Assembly (NCBI GenBank): GCA_026706505.1
Contig: JAPOYQ010000558.1
Coordinates: 1-11,198 of the forward strand
Direction: 5' to 3'
DNA from: Gemmatimonadota bacterium
GTDB taxonomy: Bacteria > Latescibacterota > UBA2968 > UBA8231
Length of the DNA stretch: 11,198 bases
Each line of letters starts with the position of its first letter. Within the stretch, counting starts at the first letter, position 1. The notes beneath the pieces are model-generated. The model ran no database searches. It saw only the letters and a list, made by a program, of their open reading frames with translations, and was not told where the DNA came from. The position numbers and the translations under genes are program-made. This document shows, one piece after another, positions 7,812 to 11,198 of this stretch.

Positions 7812-9314
7812 TCAGGGACTCGACAGTTGGGCGAGTCGCTCGCGGGCTTGGCGCAGGAAGTCCGGATCGCCTTGCCACCTGTCGATAAAGGTTTGATAGC
7901 AACGGCGTGCCTCCAAGACCGCGCCCTGGGCTTGGTACACGGTTGCCAGTGCGTAATAGGTTCGCGCAAAAGTCGAATCAGCCGAAAGCGCCGCCTGATA
8001 GGCTCGTTGTGCTTGAGCTAGCTGCCCTTTTTGCAAGAAGAGGCTGCCGAGATTATAGTGGGCATCGGCCAGAGTTGAGTCAGCGGCAATGGCCGATGCC
8101 AACGCCCGTTGCGCCGCCACTTCTTCGCCTAAGCTTAGCTGGACATGGCCGAGGTTATTCCAAGCTGTGGCCGAAGACGAATCCAGTGCCAGTGCGTGCT
8201 CGAAGGCCGTGCGGGCCTCTTGATACTGGTCTCGCCGCATATAAACATAACCGCAGGTGAAATGGAGCTTGCTAGTGCGCACATCCTCTGAGTGCTGAGA
8301 GATGCCTCGGCGGCATAGTTCGAGTACTTCTTGATCTTCTCCCTGCGTCAATAAAAGTCCGCTTAGCGAAATTAGGGCCTCTAAGTCGTTGGGATCAGCT
8401 AGCAGTATGGCCCGATAGTGGGTGAGGGCGTCATCGTCTCGACCCAGTTGTCGATAGTGGTAGGCTAGTTGCAAGCGAGTCTCACGGTGGTCGGGCTCGA
8501 TGTCGAGTTGGCGACGCAGGTGCGCGATTTGAGCAGCGTGGGCAGCGAGGGTCTCAAAACGTGCCAGCGCCGCCTGCGCTTGAGTTGGCTGTCTCAGTCC
8601 CAAAAGCGTCGAATAAAGATTGTAGTGAGCCTCGATTAAGTGCGGGTCGAGCGCGAGCGCGCGGCGAAAGGTCGCCAGCGCCTCTAGGTAACGCCGCTCG
8701 GCTAGGTGCAGCAAACCCAGCAGACGATGACTCTCGGCTAGGGTCGAGTCTTGGGCGAGGGCTAGGTCGAGCGCGGCTCGGGCCTCGTCGTAGCGTCCTT
8801 GACGCACATAGAGCCGGCCGAGTTGTTGCCGCACGTCAAAGTCTTCCCCGCCCACCTCTAATGCAGCGTGCAGTCCTTTTTCGGCTAGGTCGTAGCGCCC
8901 TTGTTTGGCATAGAAGAGGGGCAGAGTGCAGAGGGCTGGGACGTAGGTTGGAATGCGTTCGAGTAACTCGATGGCCAACGGCAGGTGGCCCCGGTCGGCC
9001 TCGATCACAGCTAGGTTGTGTCGGGCGCGATGATAGGTGGAGTCGGCTGCGAGCGCGGCTTCGTAGGCTTGGACGGCCCGCTCCACGTGCCCGAGCCGAG
9101 CGTCAAGATCGCCCAATGCACAGTGCGCTGCGGCGTCGAGCGAGTCTATGGCTAGCGCTTTTTCAAAAGCGCGGCGTGCCTCGGCGTAGCGGCGTTCTTC
9201 AGCGAAGTCGCGCCCGGCCTGCATCAAGCGGTCGCTTTCTTTTTTAAGGGCGGGATCTACGCCGCAACCACTCAACGTCACCAATAGTACGGCGATCGGG
9301 ACAACCAAGCTCAT
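7812..9314 (-). CDS. TPR-repeat lipoprotein
   Basis: A 500-residue protein whose ATG at 9314 overlaps the preceding stop as ATGA, indicating translational coupling. Residues 1-16 form a signal peptide ending LSG-Cys17, a canonical lipobox with Gly at +2. From about residue 30 to 495 it consists of roughly a dozen tetratricopeptide repeats (for example YDEARAALDLALAQDSTLAE and YQEARTAFEHALALDSS), predicting a helical solenoid used for protein-protein contact. One stretch around 265-285 is less regular. Inter-repeat loops repeatedly read DST (at least four times) where TPRs usually have DP. It sits directly before the CRTAC1-like gene, so its partner may be that protein; this is inference from context. 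No catalytic domain is visible. Confidence 0.9.
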   Translation of the reverse strand: MSLVVPIAVLLVTLSGCGVDPALKKESDRLMQAGRDFAEERRYAEARRAFEKALAIDSLDAAAHCALGDLDARLGHVERAVQAYEAALAADSTYHRARHNLAVIEADRGHLPLAIELLERIPTYVPALCTLPLFYAKQGRYDLAEKGLHAALEVGGEDFDVRQQLGRLYVRQGRYDEARAALDLALAQDSTLAESHRLLGLLHLAERRYLEALATFRRALALDPHLIEAHYNLYSTLLGLRQPTQAQAALARFETLAAHAAQIAHLRRQLDIEPDHRETRLQLAYHYRQLGRDDDALTHYRAILLADPNDLEALISLSGLLLTQGEDQEVLELCRRGISQHSEDVRTSKLHFTCGYVYMRRDQYQEARTAFEHALALDSSSATAWNNLGHVQLSLGEEVAAQRALASAIAADSTLADAHYNLGSLFLQKGQLAQAQRAYQAALSADSTFARTYYALATVYQAQGAVLEARRCYQTFIDRWQGDPDFLRQARERLAQLSSP

Positions 9315-10645
9315 TGCGGGACGGTCTCTTGCGCGGATAGCTGTCGTCGGGCTTCGGCGATTTTGGCTTGCAAAGCCTCATTGGCCGCCTCACCAGACGG
9401 AACGTTCTCCCAGAGCGCAATGGCCCGTGCGAATTCGCCTCGGCGGGCGTGGATATCGCCGAGCAGTATGCGGGCACTATAGAGCTTCTCATCCAGTTCG
9501 ATGGCCCGCTCGACGGCCGCCTGCGCTTGGTCCAGTTGATCCATTTCGAGGTACACATTGCCGAGATTGGAGTAGTAGAAACCCGTAGATGGGGCAAACC
9601 GCACGGCCCGTTCGTATTGTCTGAGGGCCTTTTCTAGTTGGCCCTGCTTGTGAAAGATCAAGCCCAGATTGTTGTGGCTTTCGGCTAGGGTCGAGTCGTG
9701 GCTCAATGCTTCGAGGTAATAGCGCGCCGCTAAATCGTCCTTGCCCCGGCGCTGGAGCAGCGTGCCCAACCCTTGGTACCCCAAGCCATAGGTCGAGTCG
9801 ATAAGGATGGCTTGGCGATAGTGCTCGACAGCTAGTTTGAGGCGTCCAAAGCGACTGTAGAGGGCGGCAAGATTGGAGTGGGTTTGGGGTTGGTCGGGGT
9901 GCTGGCGCAGCGCATCTTGATGGGGCTTGAGTTGGGCGTTTTGTTCGTCCAAGACGCGCGCTCGCTCGAGGGCGCGCTGCCCTTCCGCATCGCGGCCCAT
10001 GCGCAACAGAGCTTGCCCGATTCCGAGGAACGCGGCCGGCTCGTGAGGACTGAGACGCGCGACTTGGCGCAGTTGGCTCTCGGCCTCTTGGTAGTTGCCC
10101 AACTTTAGGTCTGCTAGACCTAGCTGTAGCCGAGCTTGAAGGTGGGTGGAGTCGGCAGTGGCGATGGCGGCAAAAACCTCGCGGGCTTCTTGTAGCTGGC
10201 CTTCGCGTTGGTGGATCACGCCTAGGATATACCGCGCTTCGACAGCGTTAGGGGCTAGTTCTAGTGCCTCGGTGAGGAGTTGGCGAGCCTCCTCTATTTT
10301 CCCGTGTACATCGTAGAACATTTTGCCCAAGGCGATGCGAGGACCGGCGTAGTCGGGTTTTAGCTCAAGCGCCTTCTCAAACTGGGTCTGCGCCTCGGCA
10401 AAACGACTCTGGGCGTGCAATACAACGCCGAGATAGTAGTGGTATTGGGGATTGTCTGGAGCTTGTTGCAGCGCTTGGCGATAGGCTTGCTCGGCTTGGG
10501 AGAAGAGGCCGCGGGCTTGGAGTGCGCGACCGGCGGCAAAAGTCTGAGCCGCTGGGTCAGCGGGCGATGCGGGGGCTTGCGTTGTATCAGGAGTTTCGCT
10601 ATCGCAGGCAGCGAATACAAATAAAAAAGCTAGGGCAAGGCGCAT
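9311..10645 (-). CDS. TPR-repeat lipoprotein
   Basis: A 444-residue protein starting at ATG 10645, six bases after a GGAGT ribosome site that lies in the last codons of the small upstream gene. The signal peptide ends FAA-Cys14, a weak but acceptable lipobox. The +2 residue is Asp, which in E. coli retains lipoproteins in the inner membrane; whether that rule holds here is unknown. A Pro/Ala/Thr-rich linker (about 15-33) leads to about eleven TPRs running to about 430 (for example FSQAEQAYRQALQQAPDNPQ). It resembles the next gene product and shares with it the segment DSTLAESH, suggesting an ancient duplication or exchange. Probable role: a membrane-tethered scaffold for protein assembly, inferred from the repeat type only. 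Confidence 0.9.
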   Translation of the reverse strand: MRLALAFLFVFAACDSETPDTTQAPASPADPAAQTFAAGRALQARGLFSQAEQAYRQALQQAPDNPQYHYYLGVVLHAQSRFAEAQTQFEKALELKPDYAGPRIALGKMFYDVHGKIEEARQLLTEALELAPNAVEARYILGVIHQREGQLQEAREVFAAIATADSTHLQARLQLGLADLKLGNYQEAESQLRQVARLSPHEPAAFLGIGQALLRMGRDAEGQRALERARVLDEQNAQLKPHQDALRQHPDQPQTHSNLAALYSRFGRLKLAVEHYRQAILIDSTYGLGYQGLGTLLQRRGKDDLAARYYLEALSHDSTLAESHNNLGLIFHKQGQLEKALRQYERAVRFAPSTGFYYSNLGNVYLEMDQLDQAQAAVERAIELDEKLYSARILLGDIHARRGEFARAIALWENVPSGEAANEALQAKIAEARRQLSAQETVPQ

Positions 10646-10649
10646 GGGT

Positions 10650-10850
10650 TTACTCCGATATGAGGCGATTAACGCCCCGGTGAATGACGTAGTGGCGGTC
10701 GGCTGGCACGGCTTGGAAAACCTGACGTTCGCCGGACTCGTTGACGAAGGCGATGTCGGCGGCTTGGGTCACGTCGGTAAAAAGTGGCCCAGCGCTGGAG
10801 ACGGGTAGCGCGCAAGCAAGGGACAAAAGAGCTTGGAAGTAGCCAGACAA
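10650..10850 (-). CDS. Mini CRTAC1-like protein: N- and C-terminal ends of an FG-GAP/ASPIC-UnbV protein joined in frame (internally deleted)
   Basis: A 66-codon frame starting at TTG 10850 behind an AGGGGA ribosome site, with no better in-frame start before an upstream stop. Residues 1-20 look like a signal peptide (hydrophobic core, cleavage after VSSA) though without a positive n-region. Residues 24-40 (FTDVTQAADIAFVNESG) match the start of CRTAC1-like proteins and align without gaps with residues 39-55 of the full-length paralogue in this operon. Residues 39-59 (SGERQVFQAVPADRHYVIHRG, overlapping at SG) match the very end of ASPIC/UnbV domains and align without gaps with its residues 543-563. 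About 490 residues, including all propeller blades, are absent. It keeps operon spacing, 8 bases after one gene and 4 before the next. It could be an in-frame deletion remnant, an assembly collapse over repeats, or a short functional peptide. Confidence 0.6.
   Translation of the reverse strand: MSGYFQALLSLACALPVSSAGPLFTDVTQAADIAFVNESGERQVFQAVPADRHYVIHRGVNRLISE
10652..10657 (-). promoter_or_regulatory. Shine-Dalgarno site of the first complete TPR lipoprotein gene
   Basis: On the minus strand this reads CGGAGT, six bases before the ATG at 10645, within the final codons of the 66-residue upstream gene. Translation of that small gene would run through the site. Confidence 0.7.
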
Positions 10851-10858
10851 GGATTCCC

Positions 10859-11198
10859 CTATGGCGCTTCGAGCCGGCGATAGGCTTCATCGAGCAGACG
10901 CTGCGCGTGGGTGGAGGGCCCTCTTGCTAGCACTTGGCGCAGCCGGTCAATGGCCGCGGCGTGGTTTCCATTTTCGAGTTCGATGAGCGCGAGGTTGACG
11001 TGGACGTCTGGGTTGTTTGGATCCAGTTCTAGGGCTTGAAGGAAATGCGTCTGTGCCGCTTGTGTGCGCCCAGCGAGTAAGTGCAGGGCACCGATGGCAT
11101 TTAGGGCTTCGGGCTGCCTTGCGAGGGACAGAGCTCGGTGGTACTGGCCGAGTGCGGCCTCGACTTGCCCGGCCTGCTGTAAGGCCCTCCCCAGTTCG
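10859..11198 (-). CDS. TPR-repeat protein, C-terminal part only
   Basis: An open frame enters from the right edge of the window (first complete codon at 11197) and ends with TAG at 10861-10859, giving 112 residues. It has no start in the window. It contains about three tetratricopeptide repeats, such as TQAAQTHFLQALELDPNNPD followed by VHVNLALIELENGNHAAAID, and ends YRRLEAP. Here the loop is the ordinary DPNNPD type rather than the DST seen in the two downstream proteins. It lies 8 bases upstream of the mini CRTAC1-like gene in the same operon, giving a second TPR plus ASPIC/UnbV pair. The full protein may well be another lipoprotein or a longer TPR protein, but the N-terminus is outside the window. 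Confidence 0.85.
   Translation of the reverse strand, partial: ELGRALQQAGQVEAALGQYHRALSLARQPEALNAIGALHLLAGRTQAAQTHFLQALELDPNNPDVHVNLALIELENGNHAAAIDRLRQVLARGPSTHAQRLLDEAYRRLEAP

Noticed and set aside
8561..9247. 228-codon plus-strand open frame antisense to the TPR lipoprotein
   Set aside because: It mirrors the GC-rich, Ala/Arg-heavy antisense of a clear TPR gene; its product is low-complexity Arg/Ala/Pro sequence with no recognisable domain.
10669..10890. 73-codon minus-strand frame overlapping the mini CRTAC1-like gene
   Set aside because: It overlaps the end of the TPR gene, is Arg-rich with no family resemblance, and conflicts with the frame that shows matches to both ends of CRTAC1-like proteins.

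Overview
The window is protein-coding almost from end to end. It looks like a fragment of a Gram-negative (diderm) bacterium with moderately high GC. Evidence for two membranes: a probable outer-membrane beta-barrel protein, several lipoproteins with N-terminal lipobox cysteines, and an exported SurA-like parvulin. The mix of FG-GAP/ASPIC-UnbV proteins, TPR lipoproteins and a GDSL-esterase/TPR protein is typical of poorly cultured lineages such as Latescibacterota, Acidobacteriota or Planctomycetota-like bacteria. This taxonomic placement is a guess from gene content only.

Layout: two head-to-head-converging gene strings meet at about 6.1 kb. The plus-strand string (1-6114) holds the 3' part of a large surface/beta-barrel protein with calcium-binding-type loops, a small lipoprotein of unknown function, a lipoprotein peptidyl-prolyl isomerase with two parvulin-type domains (interrupted in this sequence by a one-base frameshift near 2838), and a membrane-anchored SGNH/GDSL hydrolase with TPR-like segments. 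A terminator-like hairpin (2392-2426) lies between the small lipoprotein and the isomerase.

The minus-strand string (11198 down to 6089) is a compact operon with gaps of 8, 4, -4 and 1 bases. In transcription order it holds the C-terminal end of a TPR protein, a 66-residue 'mini' ASPIC/UnbV gene, two large TPR lipoproteins, and a full-length FG-GAP/ASPIC-UnbV (CRTAC1-like) lipoprotein. The mini gene carries only the first and last pieces of a CRTAC1-like protein, joined in frame. Its promoter would lie beyond the right edge of the window.

Working model (inference): all products act at or beyond the inner membrane. The plus-strand genes suggest an outer-membrane protein made together with a dedicated folding factor. 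The minus-strand genes suggest an exported repeat-protein assembly in which TPR lipoproteins scaffold a calcium-binding beta-propeller. The most notable signals are the internally deleted CRTAC1-like gene, the frameshifted isomerase, and the repeated TPR plus ASPIC/UnbV pairing. I see no tRNA, rRNA, CRISPR array, transposase, phage gene or integrase, and no gene-free stretch longer than about 85 bases.
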